The notes under the pieces are model-generated. The model saw only the letters and a list, made by a program, of their open reading frames with translations. It ran no database searches and had not been told where the DNA came from. This document shows, in pieces, positions 1 through 8,116 of a stretch of DNA of 36,282 nucleotides. Origin of the DNA: Candidatus Tiamatella sp. Lineage in GTDB: Archaea; Thermoproteota; Thermoprotei_A; Sulfolobales; Acidilobaceae. The stretch's first letter is position 1. Every line of letters begins with the position of its first letter. The stretch is taken from NCBI GenBank assembly GCA_015522645.1, contig WALV01000056.1, positions 1-36,282 on the forward strand, given 5' to 3'. The position numbers were made by a program, and so were the translations under genes.

Positions 1-190
1 AGGGGGTAACCGCTGAAAGCATCTAAGCGGGAACCCCTCCCCGAAAAGAGGCGGCCATCTGCTACTGGGGTTTCCCGGTAGCGGCGAGGGCTCCCGTAGA
101 AGACGGGTTTGATGGGGTGGGGGTGTAAGCCCCGAGGGTTCGCCCGAGGGGTTGAGCCTACCACTCCCAATCGCCCGAGGCTGTTGGGCG
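1..190 (+). rRNA. 23S ribosomal RNA, 3' end (partial)
   Basis: The window opens inside the large-subunit rRNA. The stretch around positions 5-60, with CTGAAAGCATCTAAGCGGG and the following CCCC...GAAAAGAGG, is the conserved 3' domain close to the end of 23S rRNA. The segment GTGTAAGCCCC...GAGGGGTTGAGC (about 121-157) matches the last conserved hairpin, and ACTCCCAATCGCCCGAGGC (about 163-181) corresponds to the terminal ACTAAT...GAGGC region. The exact 3' end is not certain from sequence alone and lies roughly at 185-195. The 5' part is outside the window. No 5S gene follows here; 5S lies alone near 31373, as is usual in Crenarchaeota. Confidence 0.93.
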
Positions 191-195
191 CACCT

Positions 196-330
196 GGGGG
201 CGGGTTGCACGCTATTATGGCACGCGTGGCCCGCTGTGGGACTCTAGCCAGGGCTGGGAGGCTGGGATTCAACCTCTCACCGCGTTGGAGCCGGTTTTTG
301 GGTGCCCGGGCTTCAAAACCCTAAAACGGT
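196..330 (+). other. structured, GC-rich trailer of the rRNA transcript
   Basis: This stretch just after the 23S 3' end is as GC-rich as the rRNA and holds several stems. GCGGG (about 200) can pair with CCCGC (about 230), closing an inner CACGC/GCGTG stem. GAGG..CCTC lies around 259-277, and GGGT..ACCC lies around 299-321. It is probably part of the pre-rRNA (processing stem or trailer) and not a gene. The open frame across it looks like ordinary GC-rich read-through and has no recognisable protein features. A separate small RNA cannot be excluded. Confidence 0.4.
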
Positions 331-397
331 GTTTCTGTATTACCTTGTTGTAACGATTAATCATTGCCACTGCTGAAACTATTCTCAGGGTTGGATT

Positions 398-1324
398 TTG
401 CCGAGCAGGCTTGACCCTGGAGAGCCTCCTGTTGGAGTAGAGGATCTGGGGGTTAGAGAGGCTGTTGATGAGTACCTACTAGCTTTAGAGCTAGCTGGAG
501 CTAGCAAGAGGACGCTGAGGGTTTATAGGGCAGCATTAATTGATTTCGCCGGTTTTGTAGGTGGAGATGTTAAATGCGTTGATGCTGTTAAGAGGCTTCG
601 TGACTGGCTTGTTGCTAGGAGAAGAAACGGGTTCTCTAGGAGTAAGACTGGAGGCAGGGGGGTTCTTGTTACTCTTCACTATTATTACATGTTTATCAGG
701 AGATTCCTCTCGTGGTGTGGAGTCGAGCCTCGTGCTCCTAGAATCCCTAGGCCTAGGAGTGGTGTGAGTGATGCTTTGAAGTGGGATGATGTTATCAGGC
801 TACTTAGAGCTTCTAGGGATTTGCTTGACAGGGTTATTGTTTTGCTTTTAGCTGAGACCGGTCTACGTAGCAGTGAGCTTTTGGGGTTAAAGGTCAAGGA
901 TATCGATTTTGATTCGGGGGAAATTATTGTTCGTAACGCTAAGTATGGTAAAGAGCGTATAGTATTTCTAGGGGAGGAGAGTGGGAGGATTCTTAGGGAA
1001 TTCATTAGCCTGAAGGGACTGGGGCCCGATGATAGGGTTATCAAGTTTTCGTATCAAGCATTGTATAAAAGGCTGAAGAGGCTTGCCAGGGATGCCGGGT
1101 TGCCTGTTGAGAAGGTTAGACCCCACGTATTAAGACATACTTTTGCCACAGAAGCCCTTAGGAGAGGTATGAGTTTACCTGCACTACAGAGAATTCTAGG
1201 GCATAGTGATATCAAGATTACGCAGGTTTACCTGCACTTGGTCAAAGAGGATGTGAAAAGAGAGTATCTCAGTGTTTTCAGTAATTTACCTCGTGATAAT
1301 GCTGGGGTTCCTGGCAACGCTTGA
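398..1324 (+). CDS. xerA: XerA-like tyrosine recombinase (archaeal XerC/XerD family)
   Basis: This 308-residue protein has the two-domain layout of archaeal XerA, which resolves chromosome dimers at a dif site without partner proteins. The N-terminal SAM-like core-binding domain spans about residues 20-115. The catalytic domain carries box I ETGLRSSEL (first catalytic Arg), a beta-hairpin Lys in NAKYGKERIV, box II HVLRHTFATE (His and Arg), GHSDIKIT (second His) and the nucleophile Tyr in TQVYLHL. The full R-K-H-R-H-Y set is present, so it should be active. The start is TTG; no strong ribosome site precedes it, and a slightly downstream start is possible. It lies next to rDNA, not beside a mobile element, which fits a housekeeping role. 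Its 3' end overlaps the convergent acyl-CoA dehydrogenase gene by 39 bp. Confidence 0.88.
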   Translation: MPSRLDPGEPPVGVEDLGVREAVDEYLLALELAGASKRTLRVYRAALIDFAGFVGGDVKCVDAVKRLRDWLVARRRNGFSRSKTGGRGVLVTLHYYYMFIRRFLSWCGVEPRAPRIPRPRSGVSDALKWDDVIRLLRASRDLLDRVIVLLLAETGLRSSELLGLKVKDIDFDSGEIIVRNAKYGKERIVFLGEESGRILREFISLKGLGPDDRVIKFSYQALYKRLKRLARDAGLPVEKVRPHVLRHTFATEALRRGMSLPALQRILGHSDIKITQVYLHLVKEDVKREYLSVFSNLPRDNAGVPGNA

Positions 1325-2335
1325 AGCTATGTAAGACTTCAATACTTCCCTAGCTCCCTCACCTATATCTAGTGCACGTGAGTCCCTGTAAAGTCTTTCT
1401 GGCTTAGAGTGTAACTCTAGTCCTTTTCCACCGTGGATTTCTACATCTATCCATGCGGCTTTTTGTGCTATGTAAGCGGCCTCATTCTTTAAGACTGCTG
1501 CTTCTATGGGATCGATGTTTGGCAGCTTTTCCAGCGCCTGCCTATACAACGCCTTCACAGTCTCCAGCCTTGAGTATGCATCTGATATCATCCACTGGAT
1601 GCCTTGGAATTCTATGAGGCTCTTGCCGAACGCATTTCTGTTTTCAGCGTAGTTTAAAGCATCCGTGAGAGCTCCTTCAGCTATCCCTATACCGATGGCG
1701 GTATAGCCTAGTCTGCCAAGGTTTATTGCTTGAAGAACAGTTCTCAACGCTTTTATTTCCCCTAACCTAACTGCCTTCGCACACTTATATAACACCCTAG
1801 AGATCCCTGCGCCCCTGAATGATGACAAATCAAGCGGATCCACTCTTATAGAGCTCCTATCACCGGTCAAAAACAATGATGGCTCGCCACCGTGTAGAGC
1901 AAGAACCAGGAAGTAATCAGCATACAATCCGTTACTTGTGAAAATCTTCTCGCCATTCAAACAGTAACCGTCACCTGTTTCTTCGGCTCTAACCGTTATA
2001 TTTCTAGCAAGATCGCTTCCTCCACCCCTCTCAGTCAGTGAAACCGCCGATACCCCCCTGTTTAACACTAACTTAACCAAATCATTTTCGGTAGAATCAA
2101 TAACATGGTACAATAGGAACTGAACGCTTAAATTTATGAGAACAACACTCGCTACCCCAACGGAATCCCTAGCTAGCATCCTCACAGACTCCAAGCCCTC
2201 TCTAGCAGACTCCACGCCTGTATAAGGACCCAGCAAACCAGACGACCCTAACCTAAACAATATATCCTGCGAGATACGGTTCTCCTCGTCTATCAGTGAT
2301 GCCTCCTCCTCACTAAGGCCTGGAAAAGCATGCAT
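1286..2335 (-). CDS. acyl-CoA dehydrogenase family flavoprotein
   Basis: The protein has the acyl-CoA dehydrogenase fold: an N-terminal helical domain, a middle beta domain with the FAD/substrate motif SLTERGGGSDL, and a C-terminal helical bundle with RNAFGKSLIEFQGIQWMI. Near the end, DIGEGAREVL aligns with the family's YEGT segment, so the catalytic-base Glu appears retained. Members oxidise acyl-CoA thioesters to enoyl-CoA, passing electrons to ETF or a similar acceptor; the substrate cannot be read here. I chose ATG at 2335 because the longer frame runs into tRNA-Leu; TTG at 2341, after AGGGTG, is an alternative. At about 350 residues it is a little short for the family (about 380), shortened at the N-terminus. 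It sits 40 bp downstream of tRNA-Leu on the same strand and may share its promoter. An enoyl-CoA hydratase lies far away at 33773. Confidence 0.85.
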   Translation of the reverse strand: MHAFPGLSEEEASLIDEENRISQDILFRLGSSGLLGPYTGVESAREGLESVRMLARDSVGVASVVLINLSVQFLLYHVIDSTENDLVKLVLNRGVSAVSLTERGGGSDLARNITVRAEETGDGYCLNGEKIFTSNGLYADYFLVLALHGGEPSLFLTGDRSSIRVDPLDLSSFRGAGISRVLYKCAKAVRLGEIKALRTVLQAINLGRLGYTAIGIGIAEGALTDALNYAENRNAFGKSLIEFQGIQWMISDAYSRLETVKALYRQALEKLPNIDPIEAAVLKNEAAYIAQKAAWIDVEIHGGKGLELHSKPERLYRDSRALDIGEGAREVLKSYIASSVARNPSIITR

Positions 2336-2376
2336 AGCCAATGCAAACACCCTTAAACAGCTCTGCTGTTGAATGG

Positions 2377-2459
2377 TGCGGGGGGTGGGATTCGAACCCA
2401 CGCTGGCCTACGCCAACGGGTCTTGAGCCCGCCCCCTTGGGCCGCTCGGGCACCCCCGC
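2377..2459 (-). tRNA. tRNA-Leu (anticodon CAA)
   Basis: On the minus strand the acceptor stem GCGGGGG/CCCCCGC closes a class II tRNA with discriminator A and an encoded CCA (2374-2376). The anticodon arm is GCGGG-CTCAAGA-CCCGT, giving CAA (reads UUG). The long variable arm and T-arm GTGGGTTCGAATCCCAC are clear. No intron is needed to fold it. Confidence 0.95.
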
Positions 2460-2496
2460 AATCCACTGCTCTAAAATGAATACAGCTATCGGAGGG

Positions 2497-2504
2497 CTAT
2501 AAAA
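2497..2504 (-). promoter_or_regulatory. TATA box for tRNA-Leu
   Basis: On the minus strand TTTTATAG ends about 38 bases before the 5' end of tRNA-Leu, the expected place for an archaeal TATA box with a short tRNA leader. It may also drive the acyl-CoA dehydrogenase by read-through. Confidence 0.55.
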
Positions 2505-2616
2505 CCTAATACACCGGGCCATAGAAACACTTACAATGAACCCTCTAACCAGGATAAGATACTAACGTACATAACAATCTATAACTAGGAGACACTGAGC
2601 ACTGCGGGATAATTCA

Positions 2617-3135
2617 TTGGCCATTGAAAAATGCCCTTACTGCGGGTCGAAAAACCTGGTTATAGACTACTGGACAGGTACAATAGTATGCGCGGACTGC
2701 GGATCCGTTATAGAAGAAAACGTATCCGAGTACGAGATAAACGAGGCGAGGAACCCTAGAGTAGTGAAAGCCTATTTCACGTCAAAGAAGAAGCATAGCA
2801 CCAAGCTAAGATTCAGTAGAATGATATGGAGGGAGGGGAAAACAATGCATGTTGCCTCCTATGCAGCCCTTAACACTTGGAAACTTCTAAGAAAAGAGCA
2901 ACCTCTAATAGAAGAATACCTCCGGAAAATAGAAGATCACCCGCTACTTTCAGCTAGAAGTATTAGAGTGAGACTAGGCTTAGCATATGCTCTATACCTG
3001 CATGAAACTAACAGTAAAACCGTCTCAAAAGCAGTAAAGGAATCAGCATCAAGGTTCTATTTAAGCGAGAAAAATCTTAGAAAACTGTTTAACCACTATA
3101 TGAGCGATACACACCTGGGAGCCACGGATGAATAA
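2617..3135 (+). CDS. TFIIB-type zinc-ribbon protein, short TFB-like
   Basis: The N-terminus is a TFIIB-type zinc ribbon with Cys6, Cys9, Cys25 and Cys28 (CPYCG ... CADCG), the domain with which archaeal TFB contacts RNA polymerase. The rest of this 172-residue protein is basic and helical. It lacks the two full cyclin repeats of a TFB (about 300 residues), so it probably cannot bind TATA-TBP and BRE as TFB does. There may be one degenerate cyclin-like repeat around residues 75-160. Whether it is a transcription factor, a TFB competitor or something else is unknown. The start is TTG, with a TATA-like CTATAACT about 35 bases upstream that suggests a very short leader. The gene overlaps the NOG1 GTPase gene by 8 bp, so the two are translationally coupled. 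Confidence 0.7.
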   Translation: MAIEKCPYCGSKNLVIDYWTGTIVCADCGSVIEENVSEYEINEARNPRVVKAYFTSKKKHSTKLRFSRMIWREGKTMHVASYAALNTWKLLRKEQPLIEEYLRKIEDHPLLSARSIRVRLGLAYALYLHETNSKTVSKAVKESASRFYLSEKNLRKLFNHYMSDTHLGATDE

Positions 3136-4159
3136 AAAGGCTGAAACAATTACACCGCCAGAGAAAGCGAAGCACATACAGGTACCAGAGTATAAGGAAT
3201 TACTGACACGCATGAAGAGAAGATACGAAAAAGTGGGGAGAAACCTCCCTATACTAGAAATGGAGTTAGCTCGCCTGCAAATGATATCTGACACCATTGA
3301 ATCGAAAACCAGTTTCGTAAAGGAATTATACCGCCTCCTAAAAAACCTACATCCCTTCTATAGAAGCCTAGTATTCCTAGAATTCGATGAAACCAAAGTC
3401 CAAAAATACATCGAATGCATTTTCAAAGCACGCAAACTGGCACAGTACTTCGAGAAGAAATACCGGTACATCCTCATGGCACAGGAAGAGAGAAAAGCTA
3501 TTAAGAAGAAAGCCAGCGAAGCTAGGGGGAGAATGCTGTCTCCCATAAAGAGGTGCAGTAGAGGACTCCTCTACCTGAAAAACCTCGTCGTATATCTATC
3601 CCATCTACCTGGAATAAACCCCTCGTTACCGACGATTATAGTTGCCGGACCGCCTAGTGTAGGTAAATCCAGTTTCGTGGCTTCAGCGTCAAGAGCTAGA
3701 ATCGAAATTGCAGAATATCCGTTCACAACAAAAGATATACATGTAGGCCACACTACTATAAACGGAGAAGAGATACAGTTAATAGACACTCCAGGACTAC
3801 TCGATAGAAGACTCGAAGAAAGGAACGAGATCGAGTTGAAAGCCATTACAGCGTTAAAACATTTGAAAGGCATAATAGTATTCCTCCTAGATCCCACTGA
3901 AACATCATCATACCCTATACCCGTACAGCTGGAAATAGCTGAAGACGCAAAGAGTGTAACAGGGAACAAACCGTTCATCTACACGGTATCGAAAATAGAT
4001 CTAGTACCGTCTAAGACACTATCTAATACTATAGAGCTAATTAAAGCAAAAACAGGACGCACCCCCTACACTGTGAAAGCCAATGACCCAAAATCAGTAC
4101 ATGATTTGATCCGAGGAATAATAGGCAGCCACGTGGAAAAACAGGGTTCATCCATGTAG
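3128..4159 (+). CDS. NOG1-like ribosome-biogenesis GTPase
   Basis: A 343-residue protein with an N-terminal helical NOG1 domain (about residues 1-165) followed by an OBG/NOG-type G domain. Visible motifs are G1 GPPSVGKSSF, a switch I Thr in YPFTTKDI, G3 DTPGL and G4 SKID (Ser in place of the usual Asn of NKxD). NOG1 proteins bind the pre-50S/60S particle at the peptide tunnel and peptidyl-transferase region and act in large-subunit assembly. Archaeal forms like this lack the long eukaryotic C-terminal extension. The ATG lies inside the end of the TFB-like gene, so the pair forms an operon. Its 3' end overlaps convergent rtcA by 12 bp. Confidence 0.9.
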   Translation: MNKKAETITPPEKAKHIQVPEYKELLTRMKRRYEKVGRNLPILEMELARLQMISDTIESKTSFVKELYRLLKNLHPFYRSLVFLEFDETKVQKYIECIFKARKLAQYFEKKYRYILMAQEERKAIKKKASEARGRMLSPIKRCSRGLLYLKNLVVYLSHLPGINPSLPTIIVAGPPSVGKSSFVASASRARIEIAEYPFTTKDIHVGHTTINGEEIQLIDTPGLLDRRLEERNEIELKAITALKHLKGIIVFLLDPTETSSYPIPVQLEIAEDAKSVTGNKPFIYTVSKIDLVPSKTLSNTIELIKAKTGRTPYTVKANDPKSVHDLIRGIIGSHVEKQGSSM

Positions 4160-5242
4160 AGAAGCGGGATCAATGCCCTTTAACTTCAAGGTAAAAGGTT
4201 TTCCTACCTCTCCATCCAACTCATATTCAAGTCCACTGTCCCCAAAAAAGATTTCCAGCAACCTGAGAACCGTGCTAGCATGCATCGTCAATTTAGAACC
4301 TCCTATCTCTGAGACTCCCCCCGTGAAGGCCAGGAAAGATGGTAGCATATCCGACATATACCTGTCAAACGCCATTCCCGTTGACAAATCCTCAACTAAT
4401 ATTGAAGACGCCTCCTCTCCTACTCTTTCCGCAGGCTTTCCCTTAGCCCCCAAACTATCTGCCCCCAAGAGAGTTTTCCCACAGCTAGCCCATAATACAA
4501 TTCCACTACCAGGCCCTAAATGGGGATCCCACTCCTTCTTGTAATGCTCAATCTCTATTGAAACGTGAATGTCCCCTAGTTTCTCCTGAATGTACCTCCT
4601 CGCAGCCAGGGCTTGCCTGCTTGCAACGTGAAATGGAAGCCTTACTGCATGTGATACCCCCTTAACTTCCAGAATATTCCCTCTTTTGACAGCTTTTAGA
4701 ACCCTCAATCTTGAAATCGTTTTTTCAATAACTAACTCAGCCACTCCCCCACCTTTAGGGTAGTGACCTCTCCGATGCAAGACTATGTCAAAACTTGCAC
4801 CAAGCAACCTGAGGTTATGCCTGAACACATATCGCATATAATCTATAGGCGGAGCCATTGGAACGTCTGTTCCACCTGTTAATCTGACAACACTGGGTTC
4901 GCTGGCGAACAATAAAGGCAGAATTATGGCTTGTATAACAAGAGATACGCTCCCAGCCGTGCCTATATCGAATCTATACGAGCCTCCCTTCAGTTCCTTG
5001 GGAATAAAGATTACTTCCGTAGAACCTATATTCGCTCCTGACACTTCGGCGTGTGATATCTCTGAAAGCGCTTTAACAGCAATAAGATGCTGAGGCCGTA
5101 ACCCCGGTTTAGACCTTTTGGCTCTAATATTATACACTCTAACCGGTTTACTGGAAACCGCAGATAAAGCTAAAGCCAACCTTAGTATTTGACCACCGCC
5201 TTCGCCCATGCTACCATCTATATTAACCACTTCCTCCGCCAA
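4148..5242 (-). CDS. rtcA: RNA 3'-terminal phosphate cyclase
   Basis: RtcA converts an RNA 3'-phosphate into a 2',3'-cyclic phosphate through an enzyme-AMP (histidinyl) intermediate and RNA-adenylate. Signature segments are IDGSMGEGGGQILRLALAL near the N-terminus, the KPGLRPQH motif, the HRRGHYPKGGG segment and, near residue 321, a His in KLTMHASTVLRLLEIF that corresponds to the adenylated His of the family. Length (364) is normal. The TTG start directly abuts the nadM stop codon, so the genes are co-transcribed and probably coupled; a GTG four codons later follows GGAGG but at too short a spacing. The role of cyclisation in archaea is unsettled. Confidence 0.93.
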   Translation of the reverse strand: MAEEVVNIDGSMGEGGGQILRLALALSAVSSKPVRVYNIRAKRSKPGLRPQHLIAVKALSEISHAEVSGANIGSTEVIFIPKELKGGSYRFDIGTAGSVSLVIQAIILPLLFASEPSVVRLTGGTDVPMAPPIDYMRYVFRHNLRLLGASFDIVLHRRGHYPKGGGVAELVIEKTISRLRVLKAVKRGNILEVKGVSHAVRLPFHVASRQALAARRYIQEKLGDIHVSIEIEHYKKEWDPHLGPGSGIVLWASCGKTLLGADSLGAKGKPAERVGEEASSILVEDLSTGMAFDRYMSDMLPSFLAFTGGVSEIGGSKLTMHASTVLRLLEIFFGDSGLEYELDGEVGKPFTLKLKGIDPASLHG

Positions 5243-5773
5243 CTACTCATCGCCTCTAGAAAGCCTCTTAAGCCTCTCAGCGAAACCCATCTTGTTTAGA
5301 TCTTCGACAATAGTTTCGGGGACACAATCCTCCCATTGAGATCCCTCTATAATGGCTTTCCTGATATACGTCCCGCTACACTTACTCCTACTAAACATCG
5401 GCGGTGTATAAACCTCATAACCGCTATCCTCAAACAATAACTGGACTAAAGGATTCCCAGATATTACAGTGTTGAAAGGGGGCAGAAGCATTTCCAGATA
5501 CCTAACCCATTGCTTATTGCTATTTATATCCATGACCGGGACAATGCTTATTCTATGCAAGTAGCTCCCGGCTTCATTGACGAGAAGCTTTCTTAGCAAG
5601 GTAAACCGTTCACCAGCTGTCAAAGGGTTCTTTAAGGAGAAACTATCCTGCGCGGATCCGATAATAACAATAAGCTCATCAGCAACCTTGTCTAAAGCCC
5701 ATTTAATCGCTTTAACATGGCCATAATGGGGAGGCTGGAATCTACCTGGGAACACTCCTCTTTTCAACTTCAT
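5243..5773 (-). CDS. nadM: nicotinamide-nucleotide adenylyltransferase
   Basis: Archaeal-type NMN adenylyltransferase joins NMN with ATP to give NAD+. The nucleotidyltransferase fold starts at once with GVFPGRFQPPHYGHVKAIKW (the HxxH ATP motif), followed by IIGSAQDSFSLKNPLTAGER. The C-terminal ATP-phosphate motif appears as CSGTYIRKAI. I chose ATG at 5773 (MKLKRG) because archaeal NadM proteins begin just before GxFPGRFQ; a TTG four codons upstream is in frame but would lie close to the predicted transcription start. It is first in a two-gene operon with rtcA and is transcribed divergently from the NSUN gene. Confidence 0.92.
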   Translation of the reverse strand: MKLKRGVFPGRFQPPHYGHVKAIKWALDKVADELIVIIGSAQDSFSLKNPLTAGERFTLLRKLLVNEAGSYLHRISIVPVMDINSNKQWVRYLEMLLPPFNTVISGNPLVQLLFEDSGYEVYTPPMFSRSKCSGTYIRKAIIEGSQWEDCVPETIVEDLNKMGFAERLKRLSRGDE

Positions 5774-5805
5774 GCACCCAAACAATTTAGAGTGAACCCT
5801 AACTA

Positions 5806-5815
5806 CTATAAAAGA
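5806..5815. promoter_or_regulatory. shared TATA element between nadM and the NSUN gene
   Basis: CTATAAAAGA reads as a TATA box on both strands. On the plus strand it sits about 23-32 bases before the GTG at 5838, implying a leaderless or nearly leaderless NSUN mRNA. On the minus strand it lies about 33 bases before the nadM ATG, giving a leader of a few bases. Confidence 0.5.
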
Positions 5816-5837
5816 TAAAAAGAGGGAAGATTGTGAA

Positions 5838-6836
5838 GTGCGGAACAGTCAAACCGATAAGTTAGACAAGGTTTTCTCCGTGAAACCCAGCAATATAGCG
5901 GAGAAATTAGCGGAGAAATACGGGTATAGACCATGGATTGTGGAGAGATACCTTGAAATGCTCTCCTATGAAGATGTAATTAAACTCCTAGAGACGAATG
6001 AGAAACCTCTACCCAAGGCCATACGATGTAACAGCTTCCTAATAGATTGCAACATGCTAAAAGAGCGACTATACCGTAAGGGTGTGGAGCTAGAGGAGAT
6101 ACCCTTCACAAAATACGGCTACCTAGTTAAGAGGGGGGGAGAGAAAATAGGGTACCTGCATGAATATCTTCTCGGTTACTATTACATACAAGGGCCCGCT
6201 TCAATGATACCTGTAGACGTACTAGCCCCCAGGGAAGGGGAGGACATACTTGATGCAGCAGCGGCACCTGGTGGAAAGGCAACGCAAATACTCCAATACA
6301 CGAGCGACAAGGCTTATTTGACAGCGGTAGATAAAAACAGGGATAGAGTAAAAGCACTAAGAAGTCATCTCTCCCGAATGGGTTTTACCAGTTATATAAT
6401 TATACGAATAAATGCGCTCGACATGCCCCGCATTCTCCTATATGATAAAATACTCTTAGACGCGCCTTGCAGCGGAGAGGGAATAATTAGAAAAGACCCA
6501 AGGAGGAAAAAATCCAGGGAAATCCTTGACTTGATCTACCTGTCTAAACTCCAAGTAAGCCTTCTAAACCATTTAACGATGAACCTTAAGGAGGACGGCG
6601 AAATCGTCTACTCGACCTGCACTATAGGCGTAGAGGAAAACGAGTATGTTATAACTAAGGCTCTGGCAAGTAATCCATGTCTAGAACCCGTTGAAACCGA
6701 TGCACCTGGAGAAAACGGGATAGCAGAATACTCTAACGTAAAATTCGATGAACGCGTTAAAAAGTGTAAACGAATATACCCACACACTCTTGATACGGAG
6801 GGGTTCTTCATATGCAAAATAAGAAAAAAATGCTAG
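5838..6836 (+). CDS. NOL1/NOP2/Sun-family RNA cytosine-C5 methyltransferase
   Basis: A 332-residue SAM-dependent m5C methyltransferase of the NSUN/RsmB group, acting on tRNA or rRNA. The SAM site is DAAAAPGGKATQIL. The two catalytic Cys motifs are DAPCSGEG (motif IV) and STCTIGVEENE (motif VI), both intact. A short RNA-binding N-terminal region with KPLPKAIRCN is typical. The substrate is uncertain: archaeal members modify tRNA positions 48/49 or rRNA. The GTG start is close to the predicted transcription start. The gene overlaps the next one by 25 bp. Confidence 0.92.
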   Translation: MRNSQTDKLDKVFSVKPSNIAEKLAEKYGYRPWIVERYLEMLSYEDVIKLLETNEKPLPKAIRCNSFLIDCNMLKERLYRKGVELEEIPFTKYGYLVKRGGEKIGYLHEYLLGYYYIQGPASMIPVDVLAPREGEDILDAAAAPGGKATQILQYTSDKAYLTAVDKNRDRVKALRSHLSRMGFTSYIIIRINALDMPRILLYDKILLDAPCSGEGIIRKDPRRKKSREILDLIYLSKLQVSLLNHLTMNLKEDGEIVYSTCTIGVEENEYVITKALASNPCLEPVETDAPGENGIAEYSNVKFDERVKKCKRIYPHTLDTEGFFICKIRKKC

Positions 6837-7354
6837 AACTAGCGGAACTAGCAAATGTTCATTCCAAACTAGTACTAAACCTGCTAAACACCATTACAGC
6901 GTGCAGTCACATGAAAATCCTTCCTGGAAGACTTTACGGTCAATACGGTGGGCCTTATGTAGAGGTATACAGTATAACACCGTGCTTGGAGGAACGTGTG
7001 AGAAAGATACTTACCGCGAAAATTAATCCATACTCTGTCGGATTACATGTTGCAACAATCAAAAAGAGAGGAGTCACGCCAAGCCTAGATCTAGCCAAAT
7101 ACGTTACTAGGAAATGCAAGTCAAGTGATTATAGACACGCTATGGTCTCACCAAAAGGAGAGCAAGCCTTCTTATATGGGAGGGATGTATTCAAGAATAA
7201 TATAATTGAAACACCCGAGGATGAAGGTTTGCTTATTGTTCTTAACACTAGAAAAGAGCCTTTAGGATGGGGTTACCTGAAACGGGAAGATGGAAAAGAA
7301 CTTTTAATAGAAAACATTAAGGATGTTGGGTGGTACGTTAGATCAGGAGGGTAG
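6812..7354 (+). CDS. Nip7-like protein with C-terminal PUA domain
   Basis: The C-terminal half (about residues 105-178) is a PUA-type RNA-binding domain. The stretch SPKGEQAFLYGRDVFKN followed by PLGWGYLK resembles Nip7 (UPF0113), which in eukaryotes joins ribosome-subunit assembly. The N-terminal 100 residues would be the Nip7 pre-PUA domain but are more divergent. It follows a m5C methyltransferase with a 25-bp overlap and a strong GGAGGGG ribosome site inside the upstream gene, so the two may act on the same RNA. It could alternatively be the detached PUA module used by some NSUN enzymes. Confidence 0.72.
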   Translation: MQNKKKMLELAELANVHSKLVLNLLNTITACSHMKILPGRLYGQYGGPYVEVYSITPCLEERVRKILTAKINPYSVGLHVATIKKRGVTPSLDLAKYVTRKCKSSDYRHAMVSPKGEQAFLYGRDVFKNNIIETPEDEGLLIVLNTRKEPLGWGYLKREDGKELLIENIKDVGWYVRSGG

Positions 7355-7360
7355 AAAACG

Positions 7361-8116
7361 ATGCCTATACAGGACGGAGATATAGTGTTAGTATCATACA
7401 CTATAAAAGACAAGGAAGGCAATTTAATTGAAACAACTAACGCAGAACTAGCTAGAAAGGAAAACAAGTACAGTGAGGACGAGTACTATGGGCCAAAACC
7501 TATAGTCGTAGAGGAAAACATACTGGTTAAAGGGTTCTACAAAGCACTTAAAGAAATGGATGTTGGGGAGAAGAAAACCGTTGAGATACCACCGGAGGAG
7601 GCCTACGGACCTAAAGATCCTTCCAGGATAAGAAAATATCCTGTTAGGCGATTCGTAAAAGCGGGAGTAAGACCAGAGGTTGGCAAGATTGTGGAAATAA
7701 ACAATGAGTTAGGCATTATCACTAGAGTCACTGACAGGATAGTAGAAGTAGACTTCAACCACCCATTAGCAGGTAAAAGACTAGTATATGAAATCGAGGT
7801 ACTTGACAAAGCTGATACGCTAGAAAAGAAAGCTAAATTCCTTGTGGCTAGGAGACTTAAGATAAACCCTGATGAAGTTAATGTAGCAATTGAAAACAAT
7901 GAAATAACTATAGAATTGAAACCCGCTATTCTAAACATTAAGGACGTCCCATTATACATCAAAGTTCTGGGGGCGGAGATTAAGAAGCATATACCTGATA
8001 CCGTGAAACTAACCTTCAAAGTCTCAATAGCTTACGAGCAAGAGAAAAAAGAAGAGTCAAGTCGAGAGAAGCAAGAAGAAAAGGTGGAAGCCAAGGCTGA
8101 AGAAGCTAGTCAATAA
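7361..8116 (+). CDS. long-type archaeal FKBP peptidyl-prolyl isomerase
   Basis: This is the long archaeal FKBP type: an FKBP domain interrupted by an insert-in-flap (IF) chaperone domain, plus a C-terminal extension. The N-terminal part has GDIVLVSYTIKD and LVKGFYKALKEMDVGEKK, then PPEEAYGPKDPS. The IF segment covers about residues 85-145 and closes with FNHPLAGKRLVYEIEV. The remaining residues 150-225 form an alpha/beta extension, and the last 25 residues are a Glu/Lys-rich tail. It isomerises prolyl bonds and helps folding in the cytoplasm. The ATG follows GGAGGGT, six bases after the Nip7-like gene. Its end overlaps convergent G1P dehydrogenase by 11 bp. Confidence 0.93.
   Translation: MPIQDGDIVLVSYTIKDKEGNLIETTNAELARKENKYSEDEYYGPKPIVVEENILVKGFYKALKEMDVGEKKTVEIPPEEAYGPKDPSRIRKYPVRRFVKAGVRPEVGKIVEINNELGIITRVTDRIVEVDFNHPLAGKRLVYEIEVLDKADTLEKKAKFLVARRLKINPDEVNVAIENNEITIELKPAILNIKDVPLYIKVLGAEIKKHIPDTVKLTFKVSIAYEQEKKEESSREKQEEKVEAKAEEASQ

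Noticed and set aside
109-324. 71-codon frame over the end of 23S rRNA
   Set aside because: It lies on rRNA and its trailer; the translation is Arg/Gly/Pro-rich noise of a GC-rich RNA gene.
2313-2522. Minus-strand frame across tRNA-Leu, and the upstream extension of the acyl-CoA dehydrogenase into the tRNA
   Set aside because: The frame reads through a tRNA gene; the residues there come from the tRNA, not from protein.
4148-5242. Loss of the catalytic His in RtcA (Tyr in the segment FDRYMSDM)
   Set aside because: The adenylated His of the family lies further on, and KLTMHASTV supplies it, so the enzyme looks intact.
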